Shown: piece by piece, positions 26,258-37,065 of the stretch | How positions within the stretch are numbered: position 1 is the first letter of the stretch | Layout of the letters: the number at the start of each line of letters is the position of its first letter | Assembly (NCBI RefSeq): GCF_018143015.1 | Contig: NC_054741.1 | Coordinates: 17,289,236 to 17,353,235, forward strand | From: Lytechinus variegatus | Lineage: Eukaryota > Echinodermata > Echinoidea > Temnopleuroida > Toxopneustidae | Length of the DNA stretch: 64,000 nucleotides | Direction: 5' to 3' | Notes under the pieces: model-generated | What the model was told of the DNA's origin: nothing | The model's database searches: none | Seen by the model: the letters and a program-made list of their open reading frames with translations, nothing else | Translations under genes and position numbers: made by a program

Positions 26258-26850
26258 AATGGAGAAGTTCACCCAACAACAAAAATTGAATTCAATAAAA
26301 AGAGAAAATTTGACCTAGCTAAATGCTGAAAATTTCATCAAAATCGAATGTTATGATATTTTAAACTTTTGATTAATTTCACAAAACAGTTACATGCACA
26401 TCCTGGTATGTATGCAAATGAGGGGACTGATGACATCACCAACTCACTGTCTCCTTTGTATTCTATTAATTATGATTTTATGAAAAAGATGTATTTTGAT
26501 TTTTCTGATTGCAATGTAAAACTAAGTTTTAATGTTCCCTGAAATGTGAAATTGCCACTGGCTTTACCTTTCGTTATTGAGTCTAGAGAGTCCTTTTTGT
26601 CAAATCTATAAACATTAAAATTTTGTACATTAAAAAAAAGAAATAGTGAGTTAGCCACATTATCAACACTTTCACTTACGAGCCACTGAGTTGTGCAAAC
26701 TGTATTGTAAAAGAGAAAAAAGCGAATTTTCGGATTGTCATATGTTTTCTTAGTTTACGTCTAATTTTAATGAAATTATCAGCATTATGCTTGTTTGACT
26801 TTTCTCTTTAAATAATCAAATAAATGTTTTGTTTTCTGGGGATGAACCTG
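26258..26850. mobile_element. TTAA-family MITE, complete but diverged
   Basis: Left GGAGAAGTTCACCCAACAAC, then CAATAAAAAGAGAAAA and TTTCATCAAAATCGAATG; right half mirrors it (ATTTTAATGAAATTATCAGC, CTTTTCTCTTTAAATAATC). Contains GCAAATGAGGGGACTGATGA. Outer ends are approximate. Confidence 0.7.
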
Positions 26851-27450
26851 AGCTGTTATCTTATTCAGAGTCGTTGTGAATGATGTTAAAAATGATTGAA
26901 GGAATATTAAGATAATAAAAAAACTATGTCTCTTAAATATGTCAATGTACCTATAATGACAGATTCTTTTGATTAATACCGATACACCCGAAATTTACAT
27001 TGGACTTTATTCATACAAAAGAAAGAAATATCAAAGTAAGAACATGAAGAATGGTTCAAAACATTTTTAGGAACATACAGTAAACAAAAGAGAAAAAAAA
27101 ATCAACAAAATTTGTAAACAAACAACAACAAAAATGCAAAGAAAAAAAACACAGAGACTTGACCACTAGCCCTCAACCTCAACTCAAAGGAAAAAAAGAA
27201 GTCGTTGCTCGACTGAGGAAGGTACAAAAAAAGAAAAATAAACTGGCGAGAGCCAATTGCATTGTCCCTCGTGACACTACTGTCTAGTCGAAGTTACCAA
27301 ACGGAAATGAATTGTCAGAATTTAGAATGCGATCTTTATCCCACTGTCTTTCACTTTCTCCGGCTCTCTCCCACATTGTTTGGCCTTTAAACGGTTCTTG
27401 AAATGAATGGTTTAGGTCTAGAGGCCCCTGGATAAGTTTTGACCCTAATA
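26851..27450. other. Intergenic, A-rich
   Basis: A-rich low-complexity DNA (27090-27245, AACAACAACAAAAATG). Contains no recognisable exon. Confidence 0.5.
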
Positions 27451-28330
27451 AATCGTCCTATTTCAGCTTCCATCATGCATATTTTGCGCCCGATTTAATG
27501 TAAAGCTCTATTTTAAGTTCCCTCCTGAAATTAGCAAATTTTCTTGCTCAGTCGCTAGCTCCCAGGCAGAAAATTTGAAGTCTCCATAAGTATAGTGACT
27601 ACACTGAGCTTTTACAACTTTTAAAAATTCAAAACTTTCTCATTGTTGGTCCGATGTTGTCAGGGGTGAAGTGATTTCTGATAGATAAGATAAATATTTA
27701 GGTTTTATTTTTCCGCGAGCGAGGCGGTTGGAAAAAAAAATCAAATCTGAAGTTGTAAAACTCACTTTTTAGTCAATTATGGACCTAATTACTGGTCAAA
27801 GGGCATCCTTGCGAGATAATGCGAGCGCGAATCACGAGCTTAAACTTTTGGAAATTTCATGTAATTTGACATGAAAGTAAATATTCCGAGCAGTTTTTGT
27901 AATCATGAAAAAAAGACTGTGTGTCAAACTAAAGAATAACGCGAGCGCGAAGCGCGAGTTGAAATTGTTAATATACTGAACAGAAAAGGAACCTTTTAAA
28001 GACTGCATTTAGTGACTCATGAATAGGATAGGGCCTACATATCTCACCAATTGAATGATGCCAGCGCGAAGCGCGAGGTGAAAATTTATGATATTCTAAC
28101 CAGGAAATTGGACATTCTTAGCATTTTATTTAACCCAAACAATAATTTATGCGAGCGCGATGCGCGAGCCAACAAAAAATTTACTTCAAAAGGGTATTTC
28201 ATTTTGAAAAAAGGCACATTTCATTTTGAAAAAAGGGCATTTTACATTTTGAAAAAGGGCATTTTTTCCTACAGGGAATTTTTTGGGGGCACTTGCCCCC
28301 CATGCCCCCTCGGTTCCGCCGCACCCGAAT
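27450..28330. mobile_element. Repeat element with GCGCGAAGCGCGAG words
   Basis: Variants of GCGAGCGCGAAGCGCGAG occur at about 27818, 27941, 28060 and 28150, roughly every 100-120 bases, between AT-rich spacers that share phrases with one another. The right end is G/C-run rich (GGGGGCACTTGCCCCCCATG). It looks like a non-autonomous transposon of the type at 57085-59683, but I could not fix both termini. Confidence 0.55.
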
Positions 28331-28569
28331 ATTGTTTACTATATGCTTGTCTCATTTTTTTTCTCGCCCAAAACAACTTTCCAAGTTTGGTTTGGGGGCT
28401 CCTTAAATCTACTTTTAGAAAAATAAAAGATAAATGATCTCTATCTCCCGGTCTATCTCAATATCTCATGATGTATCTGTGTGATTTACAAATGGCATGG
28501 CAGGCCAACACGACATTGTTCATGGAGCACCCATTCAGAGCGGGAAAGTAAAGCAAGGTTTCCACTTTG

Positions 28570-29045
28570 GCGAGTTAACATCGCGAGTTATGGCGAGTTA
28601 TAGCGAGTTGCCAAAATGAGGCACTCGCGATAACTCGCATAAAGCTCACCATGAAACTCGGGATAACTCGCGACAACTCGGCATGGCTCGGCGGAGCTCG
28701 TTCAAGCTCGGGAAAACTCTCCTTGAAGTCGTGAGCAGTTTCAAAATTTTTGAACATGTTCAAAAATTTTGCTAACTCGCTGTAACTCGTGCTGAACTCA
28801 CCTAAACTCGTTATATACTCGCAGAACTCGCAATTACTCGTAAAAAACTCGAGATAAACTCGTAATAACTCGCCACATCTGAGTATACGCGAGTGCGTTC
28901 CGAGTTCTCTAGAGCGAGATACGAGCATTGCGATCGTTTTACGAGTCAAGTGGAGGTGCCCACGAGATTAACGCGACTTTAGCTCGAGCACCCCGAGTTA
29001 CAGCGAGTTTCGTATGAGTTTATTCAGAGTGCGTTGCGAGTGCTC
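28570..29045. repeat. Left subterminal ACTCG/CGAGT cluster
   Basis: Dozens of copies of ACTCG or CGAGT in both orientations at roughly 10-15-base spacing (GCGAGTTATGGCGAGTTATA, ATAACTCGCATAAAGCTC). Dense subterminal hexamers are known as transposase binding sites in several DNA transposon groups. They create a spurious 124-codon frame. Confidence 0.85.
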
Positions 29046-29110
29046 ATTTACATGCCAGCTGAATGATAAATATCCATTTTGCTATATATAAACCCCTCAA
29101 ATTTTTTTTT

Positions 29111-29492
29111 GGAAATCTGAGTTTGACCATTAATTTCTCCCAACTCCCAATTTTACACAATGCATATTTGACATCATTTTAAAGATCATTTAATTCTCTT
29201 TACAATGATACCATGCTTGTTATGATCATGCCATTACGAAAAGAGTAGGATTCAAAAGTGTTAGATGAAGTCTGAATTGAAAAGCTGCAAAACGAGCAAA
29301 AAAGTTTGAAAATCTGAGTTTGGCCACTAATTTCTCCCAATTCCAAATTTTACACAATGAATATTTGATATTTTTCAAAAGATCAGTTGATTCTCTTTAA
29401 AATGATAACATGCTTGTTATGATCATGCCATCAAAAAAGAGCAAAATTCAATAGTGTTGGATGAGGTCTGAATTGAAAAGCTGCAAAACTAG
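29111..29492. repeat. 197-bp tandem duplication
   Basis: AATCTGAGTTTGACCATTAA at 29114 recurs as AATCTGAGTTTGGCCACTAA at 29311, and the shared text runs through ATGCTTGTTATGATCATGCC to CTGAATTGAAAAGCTGCAAA in both. Confidence 0.9.
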
Positions 29493-30063
29493 CAGAAATA
29501 GTCATGAAGGGTCAATACAGAACATGATTCTTTTGTCTGTGTCAATAGAGATGAAAATCCATTCAAATCAAGCCCCTGCTTCTTCATTTCTTATGTTTTG
29601 TTGTGGTTTATGTTGGTTTGTTTGTTATGTGTTTGCTTGTGCAGAGGAGTGTTTGATTCCATTTTAATGTTGATGTTAAGGTGCATGAAAACAAAAGAAA
29701 CCGCTGGGAAACTCACTCATCACCATGGAAGAAAAGAACAGTGACTTTCAATATTGTGTCATTTTGCAACTTTAGAATTTTGACCTTGCCCCACATTTAA
29801 AGGCACTGCACCTCCATGTGAACCATAATCATATCATGTAGGGTATCAATTTTAAAAGAAATTAATGATCTATTCATTGATATTGATTACTCATTGATAT
29901 TTACTAAAACCGAGGAGGGATTATCGATCAAAGTCAGATTTCCAAACCTTTTTTGAGGAGTAAAAGTGAGAGCACATTTTAACTGACCCACGCATGTACA
30001 CGTACTTTTAAAAAGGCTGTTGTTACTCCAATATTACAACTACCAACAAATAAGGAGAGAAAT

Positions 30064-30222
30064 ATGCCTCGACCCAAAAGATCCACGAGTTGTGGCCATT
30101 CAGGTCGGGAAACTCCGAAAGAAGATGTCATTCAAACCCGCATTCAAACAAGGGTAGAAGTAGAAGAAGTGGAGGAAGAGACAATTGAAACGGAAGAGGA
30201 GGCCAATGACAAGCAGAGCCAG
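30064..30222 (+). CDS. Candidate first coding exon inside the TIR element
   Basis: ATG at 30064 (AAATATGCC) begins MPRPKRSTSCGHSGRETPKE, then a glutamate-rich stretch (residues 31-47, VEVEEVEEETIETEEEA), ending NDKQSQ at residue 53 exactly where CAG|GTAAAA offers a splice donor. Basic start plus acidic tract resembles the N-terminus of many nuclear or transposase-associated proteins, but I recognise no family. Downstream DNA is a tandem array, so any following exons are lost or elsewhere. It could be a transposon gene relic, a captured exon or chance. Confidence 0.35.
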
Positions 30223-30289
30223 GTAAAAGAACAAGACACACAAATCATCATTCATATAATAATACAACACTACGTTCATTGACAATAAA

Positions 30290-31262
30290 TGACATTTGAC
30301 CTTAATCATGTGACCTAAGACTTGTCAGTGATACTTGATTACTCCTATGTACAAGTTTTATGAACTAGATCCATACACTTTCAGAGTTATGATGGTAATT
30401 CAACGAATACCCCCCCCCCCCCCAACATATTGCCAAAGTCCATTGGCCATATGACCTTGGTCATGTGGCCTGAAACTCGCACAGGATATTCAGTGATACT
30501 TGATTAATCTTATATCCAAGTTGATGATTCATATCCATAAACTTTCAAAGTTATGATGGTAATTCAACAAATACCCCCAATTGGCCAAAGTTCATTGACC
30601 TTAAATGACCTTTGACCTTAGTCATGTGACCTGAAACTCGCACAGGATGTTCAGTAATACTTGATTACTCTCATATCCAAGTTTCATGAATCAGATCTAT
30701 AAACATTCAAAGTTATGATGGTAATTCAACAGATCACCCGAACATCACAAAAGTTCACTGACCTTTGACCTTAGACATGTGACCTGAAATTCGCACAGGA
30801 TGTTCAGTGAGACTTGATTACTCTTATGTTCAAGTTTCATGAATCAGATTCATCAACTTTCAAAGTTATAATGGTAATTTAACAAATACCCCCAAATTGG
30901 CCAAAGTCCATTGACCCTACATGACCTTTGACCTTAGTCATGTGACTTGAAACTCAAGCAAGGTGTTTAGTAATACTTTAATAACCTTATGTTTAAGTTT
31001 CATGAACTAGGTTTATATATTTTTTAAGTTATGATGACATTTCAAAAACTTAACCGTAGGTTAAGATTTTGATGTTGATCCCCCAACATGGTCTAAGTTC
31101 ATTGACCCCAAATGACCTCTTACCTTAGTCTTGTGACCTGAAACTCAATCAGGATGCTTAGTAATGCTTGTTCAACCTTATGGCAAAATTTTGTGAACTA
31201 GGTCTATATATTTTCTAAGTTATGATGTCATTTCAAAAACTTAACCTTCGGTTAAGATTTGG
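30290..31262. repeat. ~160-bp tandem array, TGACCTTTGACCTTAGTCATG type
   Basis: GTTATGATGG (or close) occurs at 30386, 30550, 30712, 30865, 31028 and 31219, spaced 164, 162, 153, 163 and 191. Each unit has CATGTGACCTGAAACTCGCA and a 'TTCATGAATCAGATC' part. It ends in TTAAGATTTGGTGTTGACGC and CGCCGCCGCC. Related arrays are familiar in echinoderm and mollusc DNA. Confidence 0.9.
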
Positions 31263-31310
31263 TGTTGACGCCGCCGCCGGCATCCATCTTTGAGTGCCAA
31301 AAATGTGCAT

Positions 31311-31319
31311 GTCCCGCCC
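31311..31319 (+). repeat. Left 9-bp target duplication GTCCCGCCC
   Basis: Identical in direct orientation to 36031-36039. Removing the intervening DNA and one copy joins TGTGCATGTCCCGCCC to CTTGGTCGTATG, restoring the ACTCG-rich element. Confidence 0.88.
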
Positions 31320-31980
31320 GCGCGTTTCCGTTTTACACCCTGGCGAAGGCATTTTCCGGAAAAGTAGCCAAAAAGCGACTAGTGAAGAGTCTACGTCTAC
31401 GTTTGTTTACATTATCAGCTGGGCGCGCGATCCAAAGTCCGCACCGAAGTTATCCGCAGATCATAATTATGCAGCTGAGCTTATACTTTCCAGGTTCAAT
31501 ACGAATGTTTGCCTTGATCATTTGCCTTGCCGATTTGCTGATGTCTGTCTTTCTCTCTATCTGTCTATATATCTATCTCTCAAATTCTATCTCTATCTAT
31601 CTATGTAATTGCAGTATCTAATAATCTTCTCTGTCTCTCTCATTCTTTATTAGACTGTGGGATGGACAAGGAAAATGTCTCTAGTTTTTCATTTCCGTGG
31701 GGCGGCAAATACAACCACGGTTCTTGGACATGATAATATGTAAAATATTATGAGTGAATACATGCACAATGTTGCCATCAGTAAATTCTGCTCCTGACCT
31801 CAAAATTAAAATAATAATATGCAAAATCGTACCATTGACTCGACTGGAAATTCCGCCATTCGCCCCGTGTGTTAAGGACTTCCGTGAACGCGCGCAAGCG
31901 TGCACAATGCATGTAACCTCGTTCGCGTTTTATTTTTTTTTATTCGCTGTACATGATATACGTAAAATACAGAATATACG

Positions 31981-32115
31981 ATGGCGGATAAGATGTCGTC
32001 GTCTTCGTCGTGTTTTGACAGTGAAAATGACGATTTATCACTAGCAAATATATGCTACATGCACGTCTTACCCAAGGAAAGAGGGCCAGTAAATTCCTTT
32101 CAAGTAAAGAGCTAG
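31981..32115 (+). CDS. N-terminal-like ORF in left arm of foldback element
   Basis: MADKMSSSSSCFDSENDDLS, then LANICYMHVLPKERGPVNSF and QVKS, 44 codons. A serine run followed by acidic residues is typical of an intrinsically disordered N-terminus. TTTCAA|GTAAAG could serve as a donor. A shifted frame downstream continues SSKELEQI, stop, AFAAFVDVDYLGLQNKNS, which suggests decayed coding sequence. The mirrored copy in the right arm is broken. Product unknown; possibly the remnant of a transposase gene or a captured exon. Confidence 0.35.
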   Translation: MADKMSSSSSCFDSENDDLSLANICYMHVLPKERGPVNSFQVKS

Positions 32116-32240
32116 AACAAATTTAAGCCTTTGCTGCATTTGTTGATGTAGACTACCTGGGACTTCAGAATAAAAATAGCTATTCGTGCAGCAGAGAAGT
32201 TTGCGATTGACTTGCATGCAACCCGGCCCATCCCAGGGAG

Positions 32241-33003
32241 CAGTGGCTTAACAGTGCAGGGGGGGGGGCAAGCTATCCCCCCTGGCGAAGTTCACCGGGA
32301 ACTTAAAGGGGAAAAAAGAAAAGGGGGAGAATGAAAGGGGAAAAAAGAAAAGGGGGAGAATGAAAGGGAAAGGGGAAAAAGAGGAACTGGAAAAGGAAAG
32401 AAAGAAAAACAGATAGATTGTCATGAAAAGGTGATTTTATTTTTTTAAAAATAAGCATGCAAAATCATAAACAAAATCTTGTTTACCGTGGCGTACAGAC
32501 CAAGAAAAAAAGGAAAAGGAAAGAGAGAAGGGTGAAAAATATGTTATCTTCTTTAATATTATGTCAAAAATCTGAAATTGGATTTTTGTAATAAAAATGT
32601 ATAATTTTTTGCTCACTCGCATTGTTTTTTTTTACCCGATACACCATATCGCCCCTCAAAATGTTGCCTCATGACGCCATTGCCTGCCCCCCCCCTTTTT
32701 GAGAAGCAAAATACTAAAATTTGTAATGTAAATATGCCATTAAAACAAAGGTGTGCCCCCTCTTTTGAAATTGAAGACCCTTTTTTTCGTGTACGAAATA
32801 TACTTCATTTGTGGGTGAAAACCTTTATTTTTTTTTTGCTTGTCAATTGGTTGAAAAACTTTTTTTTGGGGGGGGGGCTGGTCGAAACTTTCCTCTGAAA
32901 AATTAGCCCCCTTTTGGAAAATCATAGATCTGCCCCTGATAAGACCGGAGATTTTTTTGCTCTTGCCCCGGTCCTGCATGGCCACCGACCCGTTACGCTC
33001 CTG
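32241..33003. mobile_element. Insertion in left arm of the foldback element
   Basis: Starts CAGTGGCTTAACAGTGCAGG and ends with the complement of CAGGAGCGTAACGGGTCGG; absent from the right arm, which reads from CGGGCTGCATGC straight into CCCGGGGCC/CCAGC text. The inside has G-runs, a 32-bp duplicated AAAGGGGGAGAATG tract and CCCCCTTTTTGAGAAG text. Probably hAT-like; no clear target duplication. Confidence 0.65.
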
Positions 33004-33897
33004 CCCAGCCCGACCAGCATTGCAGCAAGATCCGAATGGATCAAACTAACGTTATAGATGTAACGCGTTACATCTTGCTCAGAGCCAGGTCAAACATCGT
33101 TCGTATCACCAGCATTCCAGCAATCAAGCTATCGAAGGTGAAAAAGATACAGAGGATGATTTTGAGATGGTGATCCTTGTTATAGCGATCTTTGTCCATG
33201 CCAAAATTGTTTCACTTTGTGCTTTTGCATTTCATTCTCTGCAAAAGTGAAGCAGTACAAGCTTTGATGATTTTTGTATAGGTCTAGATTTCTTAATTGA
33301 ATCGATACATAATGTGACTCATGTCATGACTTACTTCACCGCCACATTTACAAGCCTATAAATAGAAGACGAAGTAAGTCATGACTCATGAGTCACATTA
33401 TTCATCGACTCAATTAAGAAATCTAGATGTAGACCTATACAAAAATCATCAAAGTTTGCACCGCTTTACTTTTGCAGAGAGTGAAATGCAAGAGCACAAA
33501 GTGAAAACAATTACCTTCGATCGCTTGATTGCTCAATGCTGGTGATATACGAACGATGTTTGACCTGGCTCTGGGCAAGATGTAAACGCGGTAGGCCTAC
33601 ATCGAACATCTATATTTATTTTGATCCATTCGAATCTTGCTGAAATGCTGGTCGGACGTCGGGCTGGTCTCCCGGGGCCGGGCTGCATGCAAGTCAATCG
33701 CAAACTTCTCTGCTGCACGAATAGGCCCTAGCTATTTTTATTCTGAAGTCCCAGGTAGTCTACATCAACGAATGCAGCAAAGGCTTAAATTTGTTCTAGC
33801 TCTTTACTTGAAAGGAATTTACTGGCCCTCTTTCCTTGGGTAAGACGTGCATGTAGCATATATTTGCTAGTGATAAATCGTCATTTTCGCTGTCAAA

Positions 33898-33930
33898 TCA
33901 CGACGAAGACGACGACATGTTATCCGCCAT
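33898..33930 (-). pseudogene. Right-arm mirror of the N-terminal ORF, stopped early
   Basis: The minus strand reads MADNMSSSSS then TGA where the left arm has TGT (Cys). The sequence beyond the stop still parallels the left arm (TTTGACAGCGAAAATGACGA), so one substitution ended it. Confidence 0.5.
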
Positions 33931-34239
33931 CGTACATTCTGTATTATATGTGTACAGTACAGCGAATAAAAAAAAATAAAACGCGAACGAGGTTACATGC
34001 ATTGTGCACGCTTGCGCGCGTTCACGGAAGTCCTTAACACACGGGGTGAATGGCGGAATTTCCAGTCGAATCAATGGTACGATTTTGCATATTATTATTT
34101 TAATTTTGAGGTCAGGAGCAAAATTTACCGATGGCAACATTGTGCATGTATTCACTCATAATATTTTACATATTATCATGTCCAAGAACCGTGGTTGTAT
34201 TTGCCGCCCCACGGAAAGTCACAATTTTAGCGACCATCC

Positions 34240-34806
34240 CAGTCTATATCTAACATCTATCTATCTCAAATTCTCTATAGCTCTCTCTATCTATCCATCC
34301 ATCTGTCTTTCTCTATTTCTCTCTCTCTACCTACCTATGTAACTACAGTATCTATCTGTTAATTTGTCGCTCTTCTCTCTCATTCTTGATCTATCTGACA
34401 TCTATCTATCTCTCAAATTCTCTATCTATCTCTCTATCCATCTCTCTATCCATCTGTCTGTCTTTCTCTATTTCTCTCTATCTATTTATCAATTTTTTAA
34501 CTAGAGTATCTATCTATCTGTTAATTTGTTAATAATCTTCTCTGTCTCTCTCATTCTTTAATTATCTATTCAATATCTCTCTCTATCTATCTATCTATCC
34601 ATCTGTCTGTCTTTCTCTTATTCTCTCTATCTATTTATCTATCTATCTATTTTTTAACTTATCTATCTGTTAATTTGTTAATATTCTTTGTCTCTCTCCC
34701 TCTTTATCTATCTAACCTCTATCTATCTCTCATCTATCTATCTCTATCTATCCATCTGTCTGTCTTTCTCTATTTCTCTCTATCTATATATCTATCTATC
34801 TATGTA
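34240..34806 (+). repeat. TCTA/TCTG microsatellite in right arm
   Basis: Imperfect (TCTA)n, TCTG and TCTC text in several similar blocks of about 100-170 bases, each with TTAATTTGT and TCTCATTCTT phrases. The left arm has only a short version near 31545-31650. Confidence 0.9.
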
Positions 34807-34807
34807 T

Positions 34808-35271
34808 GTTTCAAACCGCCTCGATCACAAGAATCCCCGTTAAATTACGAGAACTTTTAAGGCTAAAAAATACCCGTTAATTATTCCTGCATTCACACCG
34901 CCCCGAAACACATCCTTCGGGATAAGTTCCCGAAGTTACGAGCATGCGCAGTGTGGTCTGATAAGCAGGCAAGGCGGGAGATTCAAAATCTCTAGCCCAG
35001 CAGCCACCCACGCCGCCGCGCCCAACGACACGCTGGGATAAAAGTTCCCGTAATTTGCTTTCACATCGCCAAAATACCTGCGACCTTGGAAAAATCCCCA
35101 CGAAACTTCTCGTAATTTCGCCAAGTACCTACTATTTAGCGGGTATTTTCTTTCGGGGAGATTACGCGTAGTTTGCTTTCACATTACCAAAATACCTGGT
35201 ATTTTCTGATCGGGGTAAATTTCCCGATCAGAGAATACCTGGAACTGGCGAACTTCGAGGCGGTCTGAAAC
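34808..35271. mobile_element. 464-bp TIR element inside the TCTA array
   Basis: Left GTTTCAAACCGCCTCGA and right TCGAGGCGGTCTGAAAC are inverted repeats with one mismatch. Internal mirror text AATACCTGGTATTTTCTGAT ... ATCAGAGAATACCTGG near 35190-35245. No ORF of note. The array resumes on the other side, showing the order of events. Confidence 0.75.
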
Positions 35272-35281
35272 CACCCAATCT

Positions 35282-35690
35282 GTTAATTTGTCTATCTTCT
35301 CTGTCTCTCTCATTCTTTATCTTTCTATCTATCTAACATCTATCTGTCTCTCAAATTCTCTATCTCTCTCCCTCTCTAGCATCTGTCTGTCTTTTTTCTC
35401 TCTTTCTCTTTGTCCGTCCATATTTCTATCTACAACATCTCTCTCTATCTATCTATCTATCCTTCTCTCTCTCTTTCTCTCTCTCCCCTCTCCCTCTATA
35501 TATCGACCTCTCTGTCTCTCCCCCTCTCTCTATTTATCTATCTATCCATCCATCTCTCCCTCTTTCTCTCTCTTTCTATCTATCTATACACCCCTCTCTC
35601 TCTATTTCTATCTATCTATCTATCTGTCTATCTTGTCTCTATCTATTTATCAGTCTTCTATATCTATCTTTCGGCAGCTTCTAAGTGTAT
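35282..35690 (+). repeat. TCTA/CTCT microsatellite, second block
   Basis: TCTATCTATC and CTCTCTCTCT text. It produces long Ser-Leu-Tyr frames that are not genes. Confidence 0.9.
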
Positions 35691-36030
35691 CAATCCATCA
35701 AACTTCTTTCCATTATAAGTATCTGTTTATTTTGATTTTGTCTGTCATTCTATTCATTTAGTTAATAATTTATTTGTAGAAAAAAAACTATCATAAACAA
35801 CGCGACTGCAAAAGCATGTTCGGATTTCATTCCTGACTGCCGCTCTCTCTGTACATGAAGTGCCGAGGAACTCTGTGCTCTGATCAGTAACTGTGCAAAT
35901 TGCATGCGGTGGTGGACTCGCCTGTGTCGCACGCTGCATGCAACCAGCGACGTGTGTAGACTCTTCACTAGTCGCTTTTTGGCTACTTTTCCGGAAAATG
36001 CCTTCGCCAGGGTGTAAAACGGAAACGCGC

Positions 36031-36039
36031 GTCCCGCCC
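36031..36039 (+). repeat. Right 9-bp target duplication GTCCCGCCC
   Basis: Partner of 31311-31319, abutting the right arm end CGGAAACGCGC. Confidence 0.88.
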
Positions 36040-36049
36040 CTTGGTCGTA

Positions 36050-36324
36050 TGAAACTCTTATCACTCGTAACAAAATCTTGATAACTCGTTTATAGCTCGC
36101 TTTAAGTCGTATAAAGGTCATACTAAGCTCGGTCTGACTCGTTTCGCGCTCGGTTCACTCGTACAGCGAGCGTAGTGAACTCGATGTTGAGTCTTTTGTC
36201 ACTCGAGCAAATTCCAGAAAAAAATGTATATTTCACGCGAGCTTGTGCGAGTTAAGGCGAGTTAGAGTTCGCGCAGCTCGCGTATGACTCGCAACTCCAA
36301 CTCGCCAAAGTGGAAACCTTGCTT
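36050..36324. repeat. Right subterminal ACTCG/CGAGT cluster
   Basis: The counterpart of the left cluster: CTTATCACTCGTAAC, ACTCGTTTCGCGCTCGG, GTGCGAGTTAAGGCGAGTTA, ending in the terminal inverted repeat. It resumes immediately after the foldback insertion. Confidence 0.85.
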
Positions 36325-36577
36325 TAAGCAAGGTTCATTTTGAGCCCGAGGTAGATCGTCTGTTCGTTGACATCAAGTTTCCTTCCGAGTTGACCGGTCC
36401 GCCATGCGTTAAACTTCCGGGCCAGACGAATGTTTGCCTCTAAATCGACCGTTTCGTCGCTATTAACCTTTCCGCCATAATCACCCATGTCACACCGCGG
36501 TGCACCGTGATAAAAAGGCCGATATTAATGATAGAGTAAAAGGTGATTTTTTTTGATAGAGTAGGTTTTTGTATTAA

Positions 36578-37065
36578 ATGGGAAGTTCACCCAGAAGAAA
36601 AGTTTGTTGTAAAAATACCAGAAAAATATATTGTTGAAGGTTTGAGAAAAATCCGTTAAGATTAAAAAAGGTTATTGTACAGGTTTGAGCTTTTTAATTT
36701 ATGACGTCATACATATACAAGCAGCTGCCCCCTATGTTAAGTGATATAAAGTGCGTAATTTTTCATTTTTTGTAATTGTTCATGATGCCCGAATACATGT
36801 AATTTTGTTCTTTCAGGAGCAGATGTGAAATAATTTGTCTGTTGATATACTAAAGGTATTCATGTTTTTTTATAAACCTTTAAGTAAGTGAATTTGAATG
36901 AAATCTAATTTCAATTTTGAGAAAAAGACATTTCAGTGATTTTTTTACAACGCGATGTATAGGAAATAACTTTCTCCTTTTTTATTTTTCTTAAACCTTC
37001 AATATTATTTTGCTATTTTTCCTGCTATTTTTACAATAAACTTGTTGTCAGGGTAAACTTCTCAT
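36578..37065. mobile_element. TTAA-flanked MITE
   Basis: Ends ATGGGAAGTTCACCC and GGGTAAACTTCTCAT are 15-bp inverted repeats with two mismatches; TTAA sits at 36574-36577 and 37066-37069. Contains TTTATGACGTCATAC. Same termination type as 13847-14376 but a different subfamily. Confidence 0.85.

Larger units (their letters stand above)
31320..36030. mobile_element. Foldback element, 4.7 kb, 9-bp target duplication
   Basis: Left GCGCGTTTCCGTTTTACACC runs on through the GTAGCCAAAAAGCGACTAGT part; the right end mirrors it. GTCCCGCCC flanks both sides (31311-31319 and 36031-36039). Matching continues inward in opposite orientation almost to a centre near 33355, so nearly the whole element is one inverted repeat; arms match through several hundred bases with scattered changes. 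Length differences come from one insertion per arm (32241-33003 and 34808-35271) and long TCTA arrays on the right. A 9-bp duplication with long arms resembles Drosophila FB and Mutator-like foldback elements; sea urchin TU elements are another comparison. Confidence 0.9.
28551..36324. mobile_element. TIR transposon with ACTCG-packed termini
   Basis: Left end AAGCAAGGTTTCCACTTTGG continues CGAGTT; the right end (36299-36324) is its exact reverse complement, a 26-bp perfect inverted repeat. TA lies on both sides (28549-28550, 36325-36326). About 500 bases at the left and 290 at the right are filled with ACTCG/CGAGT words. The middle has a 197-bp tandem duplication, an exon-like ORF, a 160-bp tandem array and a foldback insertion of 4711 bp. 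Without that insertion and its duplicated target the element is about 3.05 kb. No transposase recognised; superfamily open. Confidence 0.75.

Noticed and set aside
28575..28949. 124-codon minus-strand frame
   Set aside because: Lies entirely in the ACTCG/CGAGT subterminal cluster of a transposon; composition reflects that word.
35288..35761. 157-codon Ser/Leu/Tyr-rich frame
   Set aside because: TCTA/CTCT microsatellite.
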